The translations under genes were made by a program, and so were the position numbers. Positions 22,829 to 34,200 of a DNA stretch of 64,000 nucleotides are shown here, piece by piece. The notes under the pieces are model-generated. The model had not been told where the DNA came from. It ran no database searches and saw only the letters and a program-made list of their open reading frames with translations. The stretch comes from Jacaranda mimosifolia. Taxonomy: Eukaryota > Streptophyta > Magnoliopsida > Lamiales > Bignoniaceae. The stretch's first letter is position 1, and each line of letters begins with the position of its first letter. The stretch covers positions 35,620,230 through 35,684,229 of the forward strand of contig CM032121.1 of assembly GCA_018894105.1 (NCBI GenBank). Direction: 5' to 3'.

Positions 22829-24304
22829 GTTTCCAGTTCAGATTGATTTTCTGCCAAAGTCTTAGCAAAGGCAAACTCGAAAATCTTAGGATTCATCCGC
22901 CTGTCCAGTAAAATATTGTTGGATTTGAGATCTCTGTAGATCACTCTCAGTCCAGAATCTTGATGAAGATAAACGACTCCTCGAGCAATCCCCATTATAA
23001 TTTTGAAGCGTACTAGCCATTCAAGGTGTTCACGTTGCGCTTCATCTATGAGTAGAAGTTACGTCATTCAATTGTTCTTCCATAGTATTCACTAATATGA
23101 TCAATATAATATAAACCAAGGAAATGGAATTATGGAATCTATAAAATAAGGAAAGTGGGATGAGGCAAGTAAAGATTCTGAAGGCACCAACCCATAAAAA
23201 TATTTAGACTTCTGTTTTCCATGAACTCATATGCAAGCAATTTTTCTTCTCTATGAATGCAATAGCCAAGTAGTTTGATATGATGTTTTGATGCTGAAGG
23301 TTGGGAAGCAAAAGAAATCTCATTTTTGAACTCCTGGAGGCCTTGTCCCAAAGATGCAGGTGAAAGCCTTTTAACTGCAACTACTTGTTTTGTAGGTAAC
23401 ACAGACTACACAAATAATTTAATTAGGCAAAAGATGAAGAAACTTGAGTTACTGTGCGATCTGGTTGAGTAAAAGAGTAGAGTGAATCAGTCTAAAAAAA
23501 AGTACCTTATAAACCGAACCAAATCTGTCTTGTCCAACTTTATTTGAAGAGGAGAATTGATTGGTGGGAGTTGCATTTGTATTCCAATCAAACTCTACCA
23601 ATTTTATGTCTGCTTCATAAGTTTCTGCAATTCTCAAACATTTTAGACATTTCAGAGAATAACATTAATCATAAAGTAGCATTATAAATTAGTTATAGTA
23701 GGTAGGCCATGAAGAGTTTGAAAACCAAAATATAATAGCAAATGATTTTTCATTTATATTGTGTCTATATAAATTTATACCCGGTAATGACAACTCATTT
23801 TTCTTGGATCATTTAACTCTGTTCCAAAATCGTCCCATGGCCAAAGTTGTGATGGCTTATGCAGTGTGGCTTTTCTCCCATTTTTTCTTCTGGATGGAAG
23901 CTCAGCATTAACCACTTTGCAGTTGGTTTGTTCTTTGAAAGGAGGTCTGAGATTCGGCACATCTAGAGAGGCCATTCTTGGTTTCCCTGCGTTAGCTAAC
24001 AGGTCAATTTTATCATTACGGGGACCGATGTCATCAGTAACACTTGCTATCTCATTTGGCCTATGAATTTGTTTGCACTCTTGTTGCAGGGAAGCCCCTT
24101 TTCTTTTCTCATGTTCTGTGTTAATTTCCTCCCCGTCGGCAAAATAGTTTCGGTTTTAAAACCAGAAAAATGAAAGCAAATTTCAGCGTTCCGAGTGTGG
24201 GAATTTCATGGCTATTGGTGCTGAAATTAGTTAGTAAAATATAGTTTAGTTTGTTCTCGGGGTTATGGGATTGGAGTAAAAATCGTACATTGGAAGAAAC
24301 AAAG

Positions 24305-24970
24305 GGGGTGTTTGGTTATATTTCCCTAAAACAAAAACCTTGTTTTGGGGAAACATAATCTAACATATATTTATTTTTCCTTCAAAATACTGGAAACTTT
24401 TTTTTATCCAAATATTCTTTTCTATACTTCATTATTCTCAAAAGAATTTCATTTTCTAATATATACATACATATTATATATCATAATATTTTCTTATTAT
24501 TCTAATAAAAAAATAACTTAATTCCACTTTCACCCTAAAAATTCAATAAAAAAACATTGATTTGGCTGCTACAGTAAAAAAAATGTATCCCTCAAAATAT
24601 AAACAAACATATCAAATTTCTCCAAAATAAATTTTTAATTATTCCCCAAAATATAACAAAAAATTCATTACAATCTCCAACACAACTTTCACATTCTCCA
24701 ATATTACTTTCAACATCCATTCTCCTAAAACACATATTAAAATCACAAAAAAGACATAACCAAACATTACCAAAAATTTTGGCAATGTTACTTTTATTTC
24801 CCTCTAACATATCTGTACTATAATTTTTTTAATAAAATGAAAATATAGTTCTACTTTGAAATACTTACTACTCATTTCTAAAACAAAATTAAATATACAT
24901 TAAATTTTTCTAACTTATTTTTTAAATTTTTTCATCAAAACATTTAAAATAAAATCAAATATTATCTATA
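24305..24970. mobile_element. Degenerate Tourist-like MITE
   Basis: The left end reads GGGGGTGTTTGGTTATATTT and the right end (TAAAATAAAATCAAATATT) is its approximate inverse. The interior is AT-rich without coding potential. The right half resembles 14640-14825. TSD not determined. Confidence 0.45.
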
Positions 24971-25840
24971 CGCATGTAGAAACAAAAGGAAGGGTAGATA
25001 TTTAATTACGAGAACTCAAGGAACAATGCTTTCGATATGCTAATATATATGCTTTTATATTTTGTTGTAATATGTAGTTAGTGTCATGCTAAGTGGAAAA
25101 TTTTAATTTAGTACGCACAAAAAGTTTGGTACATCTTTTTGTGTTTTTAATAATCTTTTCAAAAATTTTGTAATGGAATTTCAGCTGCGATCATTTTAAA
25201 ATATTGTAGTGGAATTCAAAAATTATTTTCACGATAATTTCTTTGATCCTTCTTACAAACTTTATATGCTTGATGTAATTACGTTGATATACTTTACATA
25301 ATTCTCTCTAGTAGGGGCCAAAAAAAATGGTAGATATTCAACGGCCTTCTGGCCTTTTCCGTTAAATATTTAATTGTGGAATCAAAATTGCAGGAAAAAA
25401 TTACATGTTTTGACCTTAAACTTTATCATTATAAATTCCACAAATTAAAATTTGAATCCTAAAACTATCGACTTTTTTATACTTCCTATCTTTTCATCAA
25501 GACTGACTTTAGTTTATTGATCATATTACAAAAAAGACTAACTTTAGTTTTGAATAGAAAAGCACGCACTTGAGCATCAAATGAGCCAATACTATGGATT
25601 TTTAGCCCTGAATTTGATGTTTGAATGATTTTTAAAACCAAATTCGTCGGTAACGTACAAAAAAATGTCTCAAATGCGTGTAGACATCAAATTTAAACAC
25701 ATTTTCTTCTATGAATCTCTAAACTCTCTCGTGACAAATTTTTAGCATATAAAAGATTGATTAGCACTTCTTTCAACCCTCAAATAACTTAAAAATTGGC
25801 ATATATATATTACTGAGAAAATAAAATAAGTAAAACCTTA
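24971..25840. other. AT-rich intergenic sequence
   Basis: No gene, no clear repeat structure. Two short related segments with TGACTTTAGTTTTTGA-like sequence lie near 25500-25560. Confidence 0.5.
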
Positions 25841-26404
25841 TACTATGTTTGGGTCAAGGATTTTAGTGAGGAAAAGAAAAGAAAATACAACGAAAAACTT
25901 TTTAAATTGTTTGGTTGACAAGGAAAATGCTACAGAAGAGAACTTAGGGAAAAACACAAGGTATTGAAAGAAAATGAATTTTTCTCACAAAATGGTTAGG
26001 AAAATGAGAGAAAGTCCTATTTATCCTTTTTCCTCTTGTCCAAGACATTCATCACTCTTTTTCTTCCAATTCTTTTTTTCATTATTTTCTTTACACTTTG
26101 TTTGGTTTAAGGATTTTGTTAGAGATAAAAATCCTAAGGAAGAGGAAAATAAAATAAATAAATATGAAATCTCAAATTTGTTTGGTTGTTTAAGAAAAAC
26201 AAAAAGAAAGAAATAAAGATGATGAAGGGGTTGAAGTAAAAGAGAGATCTATATAAGTTTTTCTCTCATTTTCGTCACCATTTTGGGAGGAAAAAGAATT
26301 TTCTTCAATTCTATTATGTTTTCCTTCAAATTTTCTTTTCCTTACTATTTTCCTTAACATTTTCTTTTCTTTACCTCACCAAAATCCTTGCACCAAACAT
26401 AGTG
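25841..26404. mobile_element. Tourist-like (PIF/Harbinger) MITE, composite
   Basis: Terminal inverted repeats of about 30 bp (left TACTATGTTTGGGTCAAGGA, right ending CCTTGCACCAAACATAGTG) and TTA on both sides (25838-25840 and 26405-26407) fit a Harbinger-type MITE of 564 bp. A second TIR-like copy (CTTTGTTTGGTTTAAGGATT) starts inside at about 26094 with CCTAAGG downstream, so it may be two related elements nested in each other. No ORF. Confidence 0.8.
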
Positions 26405-27081
26405 TTAATTGTGTACCTAAAAAAATCGTAATAATTAGACTATTTATAGTAAATAAATCATATAAGTAAATGAGACTGATGTAATGATTTAATTTAAATC
26501 ATTTATAAATGAAGTGATTCAATGCTTGGATTGTGCATCAGTTGAGCTGGCTTGACCTATAACGTAAGCAAATGTACAGCCTCGTAGGATGCAAATGTCG
26601 AGTTTTGGATGCAAAATTATGGTCTTTTAGGGATCTGTGTGCAAATATTTAATGAATTGCCTTGCTAACTGTTGGAAGATTAACTAGGGGAGGGAGGGAG
26701 GGAGCGCAGAACAGAACAGGACAAAAAACAAAACAAAAAACACCTACCATTCCCCGAGAAGACAATTAACTCTCCAAGCTTAACATCAGCTGCCACTTAT
26801 TCATTACAAGCTCAAAGAGGTCCCTTCTTTTGCTGCTTATGTGCCTATTATGTGAGCTTTTTCCTTCCAAACTAATGCCCCACTTCGTTGTAGGAAACAT
26901 AAGTGTAAAAATAGGAAAATAGAAACAAACCCTTTATTTGGGATAACAATAAATCATGTGAAAAACTAGCGGGGGCTATCCAGTGTATTACAAAATCCTA
27001 GATTACAACAGTTCATGTGTAGAAACGCAACCTTTACGTTAAAAATTATATATATATATATCCACATATGTTGTCTAATTA
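26405..27081 (-). promoter_or_regulatory. Downstream region of gene A and decayed upstream region of copy B
   Basis: 26640-26880 matches the region upstream of the intact gene at 31720-32110 (GAGAAGACAATTAACT; TTGCCTTGCTAACTGTTGGA against TTGCCTTGCTTAACTGTTGGA; TATGTGAGCTTTTT). It is therefore best read as the old upstream region of copy B. A minus-strand AATAAA near 26935 could serve the 3' end of gene A. Confidence 0.5.
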
Positions 27082-30000
27082 TCAATCTGAAACAATAGAT
27101 ATAGAACTACTGGATATGCTGCCATGGATATCATCACACAGAGCCAATGCTCCCTCCAAATTAGCAACAATATCGCTTATGGTAGGCCTATCTTTGCCTT
27201 CCAAATGCACGCAATGCATTGCAGTGTAAGCCACCAATTCCACCGCCTCGCATTCATTCTGCTCTGGTGGACCAACGCGAGGGTCTAAAATCTTGGTCAG
27301 TTCTCCGGCCACGATTGCTGGCACAGCATATTCAACCACGCTGATCATTGCACCTCCATTTTCTCTGTCCCTGAACATAGCCCTCTTTCCTGTCAGAAGT
27401 TCTAACAACACCACTCCAAAACTATAAACATCAATCTTTGCTGTCAACACATTTAGTCCATCATGTTCAGGATCTATGTAACCAACTGTACCAACAGCCT
27501 TGGTTGGCCCATAATCACTCTCATTTTCTGGTTCCACTAGCGCTAATCCAAGATCGGACACTCTTGCAGTCCAATTAGCATCAAGCAATATGTTTGAAGA
27601 CTTAATGTCTCGATGAATTATGGGTGGAACAGCATAATTGTGCAGGTACTCAATGCCACGAGCAGCGTCTAGTGAAATCTTGATCCTCATTTTCCAGGAA
27701 TTCACAAAACTGCTACTCTTTTCGACATTGGCCTTGTCATGTAGATGATCATAGAGAGCTCCATTCTCCATGTACTCATAAACTAATAACCTCTCATTCC
27801 TTTCTTCACAATAACCAACCAGATTAACCAAATGCATGTGATGAAGCCTAGATAAGAATGCTAGTTCTGACTCAAACAAACTCTCTTTCTTGTGAAACTT
27901 CTTCGCCTTTGGAGTTGTCTCACTTCTTTTAACGGCAACTTCACGACCATCGGACAGTTCCCCTTTATAAACAACCCAAAATCTGCCAGCTCCAATCTCG
28001 TTCTCTAAAGAAAATCCATTGGTGGAAGCTGCAATTATAGTCCAACTGAACTGGCTCAATTCTGTGCCTGTTTCAGGAATCACTGCAATTCACAGACATT
28101 TTAGACATTTCGGGAAACAACATTAATCATAAAGTAGCATCATAAACGAGTAATAGTAGTTAAGGCCATGAAAAAGTTTGAAAACCAAAATATAAAAGCA
28201 AATGATTTTGATTTCTACTGTGGCTATATAAATTTATACCCGGTAATGACAACTCATTTTTCTTGGATGGTTTAACTCTGTTCAAAAATTGGTCCCATGG
28301 CCAAAGTCTGGATGGCGTAGGCATCGTGGCTTTTCTCCCATCTTTTCGTTTGGATGGAAGCTCAGCATTAACCACTTTACTGTTGGTTTGTTCATTGAGA
28401 GGAGGTCTGAGATTCGGCACATCTGGAGAAACCAGTCTTAGTTTCTTTGTGTTAACTAATAGGTCAATTTTATCATTGCAAGGATCGATGTCATCTGAAA
28501 CACTTGCTATATCATTTAACACCAAAACTTGTTTGCTCTCCTGTTGCTCAAGCGCAAGCTCAAGTTGTAGCACAACTTGAGACATTGTTGGCCGATTATT
28601 TGGTTCATCACACAAGCATCTTTCAGCAATCGCCACAAATGTCTTTAGACTATATGGTGAAATTTCCTCTCTCAGACTTGAGGCGATAATCTGATCAATT
28701 TCTCCCTTCCTGATTTTATCTTGAGCCCACTTGGTCAGAATCCGCTCATCCTCTACAACCCATGAATCCACTGCTGCTCTTCCACATAGGACTTCCAACA
28801 ACACCACCACAAAAGCATAAGTGTCGCTTTTCCTTGTTAGTTTGCAGGTGCTCAAATAATATGGGTCCAAGTACCCAGGTGTACCCTTAACTTTTGTGCT
28901 AACATAGCTCTGTGACTTACTTCGGTTTTCAGGTTTTGCCAAACCAAAATCGGAAACCTTAGCTACAAAATTTTCATCCAGCAAGATATTTGAAGTCTTC
29001 ACATCACGATGTATGACTCCATGGCCAGTGTGAAGATAGTCTATTCCACGACCAGCTCCAATGCAAATATTAAGGCATTGCTTCCACGTGAGAGAAGAAC
29101 AGTTCTTGCCATCCCTTGCAAGTTTGTAGAGTTGGTCAGCCAGTGTTCCGCATGCCATATAGTCATAAACAAGAATCATTTCTCCATTCTCATTGCAATA
29201 ACCAATTAGAGAAACTAGATTAACATGTCGAAGCTCAGAAAGTGTTTCAATTTCTGTCAGAAACTCATGCGACCCTTGCTTGGAGTATGATTTTAACCTC
29301 TTCACAGCAACAGTCTTTTGCTCTTTATCAATCAGACCTTTGTAGACTTTACCAAATCCACCCTTTCCAATTAAAATTGCATCACTGAAATTTTTAGTAG
29401 CTAATTGAATATCAGCTAGTGAAAAACAGCAACAAAGTCGTTCAGCCCTGGCTGATGGCTTGTTTTCCTCCTCAACACTACTAGCTTCCCAAACTTCCCG
29501 CAACTTATGAACAAGGATACATACTAGAGCAATTACAGTTATAGCAATAGCTTCAACTGCAATTCTCTGACCAAGAACCGAAAGCAGAGTTTGGATAGTC
29601 CCGGATGGTGAATCTTGAGCTAGAGGTAAGGGATTTGGACTGGCAAGACTATTGTCAGGGTTGCTCACCTTAAATATTTCAAATCCTGCAAGGATTGCAT
29701 GTCCATCTATGAGTTCATCATATGACTGCAGGGAAATCAAGAGATCATGTTTGCCCTCCTTTTTGTGCCCAGCCATCATCACCATGTAGTCACTATACCA
29801 AGAAATGTTATTGTCATTCTTTTCTTTCACAATATCAATATTAGTCTGTGTCATTATTTCATTGATGAGGACTTTAAACATCATAGCACCAAACCCTGCA
29901 ATCTTGACTCCTATCTCTGAGAAATGAAGCCTGATCAAGTACCTAAATCCCACATCCACCGGTATTCTCCAGGTGCTATCTTTTTTCTTGTTAGCTTTTC

Positions 30001-30772
30001 TTGTTACCCACTTTGGGAACATGTTCTGGGAATCTCCAAAAGACGGAACAGAGTTTTGTTTAATATCTAGCCGGTGAACTATTTCAAGTGCATTGGTGTA
30101 ATGAACATAGATTGGAGACTTGTGACCAACCACTTGGACGCCAATATCTCCACCATGAAAGTAAGAAAGACTGACAGGCACTGAGATAATCTCAATGCCA
30201 TTGATGAAAGCATATGTATCTAGTGATGGACTACTTTCAGGAGAAAAAGTTATAACGAGTTGTTGATTTTCTTGTATGTTTAAACAGAATTCCTTGGCAA
30301 GAAAATTCATATGGCCAAGAGCATCAGCAGTAAGTGAAGCACTAAAGTTATTGAGCAGGGTAAAAGGACCAGCTTCAACAGTGAATAAGTCCCTTAACCC
30401 TTTAAAACCTTTGTATGGAGTGGGATTAAAGTGAAGCCGGAGAATTTTCTGACCTGGCTCAACTTGAAATTCATAGGAGAATGGAGAACAAGAAACTCTT
30501 GCCGTTTGGTGGGGAACTGGATCAGCAGATGAGATCAAGTGATGGATGGCAGTTGAGGTGGTTGATGAGCCCTTTAATTGTAGCAAGGAAGATAATTTTG
30601 GTTGTACATCTCCAAGCCATTCCCTGCCACTGAGTGCTGAAGAACTGCCACTTGAGCCGCAATTAATAGAAACATCTCCTCTGAAATGAGTTGGATTATT
30701 ACCAGAGGCGCCTGTGAAAGTGATGAGGAAGCAGAGAAATAGCAAAGCGATTGAAACTGGATACAAATTCAT
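27082..30772 (-). CDS. Tandem-kinase receptor: malectin-like ectodomain, CrRLK1L-type kinase, then CR4-related kinase
   Basis: Proposed join of exon 1 (30772-28240) and exon 2 (28082-27082), about 1177 residues. The ATG at 30772 is chosen because a signal peptide (MNLYPVSIALLFLCFLITF) begins there; upstream in-frame codons add nothing signal-like. Domains: malectin-like ~30-395; membrane helix ~400-422 (AIAITVIALVCILV); kinase 1 ~455-740 (GKGGFGKVYKG ~467, VAVKR, HRDVKTSN ~587, DFG ~607); linker ~741-844; kinase 2 ~855-1150 (GAGRFWVVYKG, VAVKR, HRDIKSSN ~1001, DLG ~1021, GYIDPEH, ELLTGKRA). Kinase 1 is of the FERONIA-like family, plasma-membrane receptors for cell-wall/peptide cues. Kinase 2 resembles CRINKLY4-related CCR kinases and has no ATG, signal or membrane part of its own. 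Odd: DPYY replaces DPEY and AFV replaces AFG in kinase 1; the third loop glycine is Trp in kinase 2. Alternative: without splicing, exon 1 reads on to a stop at 28160, giving a one-kinase receptor of 870 residues. Confidence 0.75.
28083..28239 (-). other. Predicted phase-1 intron joining the two kinases
   Basis: Donor CCGG|GTATAA (GT at 28239-28238) and acceptor GAATTGCAG|TG (AG at 28084-28083), 157 nt, AT-rich, with a plausible branch region (TTTATGATTAATG). Joining G with TG gives a Val codon and keeps frame into kinase 2. The same intron, with matching donor and acceptor, lies in copy B at 23638-23795 in the same phase. The two copies are clearly similar across the whole intron, up to the acceptor. 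Confidence 0.75.
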
Positions 30773-32152
30773 GGCTCCTGGTTTGTGTTTTTGTTGTAAA
30801 CCAGAGGAATGATGGGAATATAGGAAATGAATGATCAATGATCCATTATGAACTTTCATAGTCCATGGTTAGTTTCCAAGTAATAGCAATTAAATTAAAA
30901 AAAGAAGTTGACAAAGTCTTGTTTCCATGTTTAATATATGAAGTAGTTGGTTATCCATTCTATACTATTGCTTCACCCTTAATTTGTCGGATATTTAACT
31001 GATCAATTTTCTGTCCTTTTAAAACTTTTTATAACCATTGGTCGGGAGACACTGATTTTCCTGGGAATTTTCAAGAAACTGTGTGAGGAGAGAAAACAAT
31101 GCGCAATAATATATACTTTATATCTAGGGAAAACTTCAGTTCCATGGGACCCAATTGCATATGTATACAGATATATGCATCCTTTTCTTGTGCCATTTTA
31201 CCAGATGGCTTGTCATAATTTTTATGTTACAGACTTGTAAGATTGAACAGACCCTTCTTTTCCTTTTTCTTTTGCTCTAAATTTTTACATATATTACGTT
31301 TTATCCTCTAAATTATATTTGTTCTCAAGACTTAAATTAACACAGTTGGAGTCTAATCTAAAATTTGTTTATGTTTCTTTAATACAATAGGGAGAAAGTA
31401 AAGAAGAAAACGGAAAGAAGGAAAGAGAACGGCAGATGTAAAACAAGAAACGCCATTGAACATTTCAAAATTTCTAGTATATGACAATGACTATTGAAAT
31501 TAAAGAATACGAGTGATACCACTTCTCCGCTTATGATGATTTAACGAATGAACCAACAGAATATTAAACTCTCGGATCGGACGTACGCCATTCCGAGTTC
31601 CCCAGCAGCCTGCATATATTTTATATATATAAAAAGCAGACTTGAATAAATTTCAACAGTAGCCCACCGGTAACAAGCTAATTAGTTTCAGTAAAAATCA
31701 TCGGAATTGAATATAAAGCCCGTTAAACTTGCCTTGCTTAACTGTTGGATGCAAAATGAATCCCAATTAATCGATCATTTCCAGAGAAGACAATTAACTA
31801 ATTCCCGAACTTCGCATCAGTTGGCTCTGTTTCATCATCAAATGTAGCAGCATCATTGTCAACTCTTCCTTTGGCTTCGGCAAGTGTTGGACGAGGTTTT
31901 ACCGTAATTTGCACTCAATTTTTTTTTCTGGGTGAAACACTTACACTTCCTGCAGGTCCTTTGGTTTTTGATTTTGTGTCTTTCGATTTGGAAGAAAGGC
32001 CTAAAAATGGAAGGAAAGGGTGGAAGAATTGATTTCGGCGGGAAAGACAAGGTCCTTCCTTTGCCGCCCACGTGCATGGCATGTGATCTTTTTGGCCTAC
32101 CCCTCAAAATCACTTTGAATTTTTTATTTCAATATATATATATATATATATA
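30773..32152 (-). promoter_or_regulatory. Upstream region of the receptor gene
   Basis: No ORF of interest. Parts (31720-32130) recur at 26640-26880 and 13108-13200, that is, upstream of or between the other copies of the cluster. A conserved CACGTGCATGGCATGTG element (about 32069-32085, with a G-box-like CACGTG) corresponds to CCATGTGCATGGCATGTG at 13160. A (TA)n run (32131-32152) precedes the Helitron junction. No firm TATA box assigned. Confidence 0.45.
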
Positions 32153-32680
32153 CTAGTGAAGGGCACACCGTCGAGGCGCAGTGTCATGCCCATCTTACTA
32201 ATTAAATACATGTTTATATTATATATATAATTTTTTGATAATTTATTTTTTGTAAAATATAATAACTTATTTTATTTTTTATCAAAGTTTATTCTTAAAT
32301 ATAGATATTAAAAAAATATATATTTTGAAAGGATTTTTCTTGAAATTGTTTTTTAAATAATTAAAAAAAGATAAGTAGATAAAAGTTTTATTTAATTTGA
32401 TAATTTTCCAACATAACTTATTTATATAAAACAGCCCTATAGAAAATATAAAAAATAAATGTTGATAAATTAAAGACAATAACATAAATAAAGAATTTAT
32501 TTAAAGATGATTTTCAAACCTGCATATTGATCTTCAAATATAAAGAATTTACAAACTATTTCACAAGAATTTTGAAAGAAAAAGAAAAGTCAACTTACAC
32601 AAAATTTGTAAAAAGTCAAAGAATTGAGCTATATTGTTTCAATTGTATTGACACTGATATGAACAAAAAGGCAAGCTCTT

Positions 32681-32899
32681 TTAAGCTCTGAGAAAATACT
32701 GTGCTTGTTTAAGAAAAGGAGTAATACTTGCAGCAGAATGATGGCTTGCAAATAATTCCAGAACAACTCTTGCACTATCCATAACCACTATCAACTTATT
32801 GAGTATTACACCAGATGATGGCGGAAAGACATCTATTCGATCTGCATGGAGTTTGTAAACATAAAAAATCATCGTAGAGTGTAGGGTCTCACTAGTCAA
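32681..32899 (-). pseudogene. Exon-like captured fragment, product not recognised
   Basis: The minus-strand frame contains DRIDVFPPSSGVILNKLIVV and VVLELFASHHSAASITPFL, ending FLRA before a stop. The composition is protein-like (amphipathic, no low complexity), unlike the surrounding AT-rich DNA. It may belong to the same source gene as the exon at 33843-33990. I do not recognise the family. Confidence 0.4.
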
Positions 32900-33842
32900 C
32901 TGTTGTCAAGTGCAAAGGTCCTGAAAGGTCAAAACATTCCCTTTCTGATACAATAGATTTTGAAAGATCCACAATTTCCTTTTCTAATGCCATAATTTGT
33001 TATTATGTTCTTGTTTATTCTCCTACAACCTGCATCACTTGGAAAAAATTAAGACTACTTAGTCATTTTGGAACTTCACTTGTATCAACAAACTGAAACA
33101 GGAAAACGGTTGCATCCTCATTATCCCCGGCCATATGCTTGAACATATAAAACAATGATAACTGGTAATTACTGAACTTCCTGCCCACAAAAGTACACTT
33201 TTAAGGTGAAACCAAAGACTTCACCTCAAAATGAACATCTATTTTCTTCCTTAGAAAAAAACTCTAATCTCATATTAAAAATTTTGAAGAAATTAGAGAG
33301 AACCAAAAGTAACTTTAAATCAATGTTGAGAGGAATTTTTAAGCACAGAATTGAAAGCCCAAATCTTGCAAGAAAATTGTTCAATAGAAAAGCCAAAATA
33401 ATTTCTGAACAAAGAATAAGCATTATTTCTTTTGAAAAGCACGAATCTATCACATAATTTATACTTCATTCTCTCTATTTGGATCAAAGATACTAAGAGA
33501 GAAAGCAAATTTCCTCACATTTTTAATAGGGGAAGAAAAAACAAATAAATAACTGACGAATAGTCGAACACAAAACAAAGAGAAGGCACAGACCTCAAAT
33601 CACTATTTAGGAACCAAAACATAATAAATCATAACAAAATAACAGCACACATGAACATAAACAACATCTAAGATTTGTCAGTTTCCATCAATAAGCTTCA
33701 GATACTCTTTGACAGAAAAAGAAAATATATACCATCTGGATTCTGAAGAAATATGTAAACCAACGCACACATTATGCTAAACATTTATCTTGACAAAGAA
33801 AAATATGGAAAAAAAAAAAAACAAAAAAGAAGAGAAAACCTA

Positions 33843-33990
33843 CCTTTAGCAAACGCCTCAATTTTGCAGCAAAAAAGAATACAAGATCTGATGCTCGTTC
33901 TCCCTCTTTCACATGGAATTGGCAAGCATGTGCTGCCATTTTCATTGTGAAAAATAAGTCCCCAGCTTTATTTGGCTTGTCAAACAGAAG
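33843..33990 (-). pseudogene. Exon-like captured fragment with intact splice donor, product not recognised
   Basis: Minus-strand frame with LLFDKPNKAGDLFFTMKMAA and ACQFHVKEGERASDLVFFFA, ending KLRRLLK followed by a GTAGGT donor. Reads as an internal exon of a helical-repeat-like protein. A candidate first exon (MVDQKEKQFNE followed by GTAAAC) lies near 35197-35165 on the same strand. Unknown source gene. Confidence 0.45.
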
Positions 33991-34107
33991 GAAGCTTGTT
34001 ATATATATTGAACTATCACAAGGCCTTTCCAGGTGATACTCTTATTGACTAAACAAATAGATTAGTGACTCTTTCAGAGAATTTATGCAAAGTTTCTAAA
34101 CTACCCA

Positions 34108-34110
<3 letters not shown>

Positions 34111-34171
<61 letters not shown>

Positions 34172-34200
34172 GTATATATATATATGTATATATGTAGTTA
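34111..34200. repeat. (CT)n microsatellite followed by (TA)n
   Basis: About 29 CT dinucleotides (34111-34169), then TATATATATATGTATATATG. Simple repeat. The long minus-strand frame over it is an artefact. Confidence 0.95.

Larger units (their letters stand above)
17097..24130 (-). pseudogene. RLK copy B: linker exon plus cysteine-rich/S-domain-type kinase, broken by Copia
   Basis: Minus-strand exons: the receptor linker (about 24130-23796; IASVTDDIGPRNDKIDLL, DVPNLRPPFKEQTN) homologous to copy A residues ~745-844; an intron homologous to that of copy A; 23637-~23520 (glycine loop GQDRFGSVYK); ~23402-23190 (VAVKRLS, YEFMENRSL); ~23047-22834 plus 17939-17919 (YRDLKSNNILLD, then KIFEFAFAK), split by the Copia element; 17799-17655 ([26 protein letters not shown]); and 17372-17097 (AWKLWNEG, LRCIQVGLLC, RPEM). 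Splice signals are mostly intact. HRD is changed to YRD and DFG to FEF, the linker has a 1 bp deletion, and the ectodomain, membrane segment and first kinase are missing. A dead gene, close to CRK/G-lectin kinases. Confidence 0.85.

Noticed and set aside
27082..28083. Second kinase as an independent small gene
   Set aside because: The frame has no ATG at its start (the first codon would be GTG at the splice acceptor), no signal or membrane part, and a conserved intron acceptor lies directly upstream. Still possible if an internal start is used.
30773..30859. Start of the receptor at 30859 (29 extra N-terminal residues)
   Set aside because: The hydrophobic signal peptide begins at the ATG at 30772; the extra residues are hydrophilic and would bury it.
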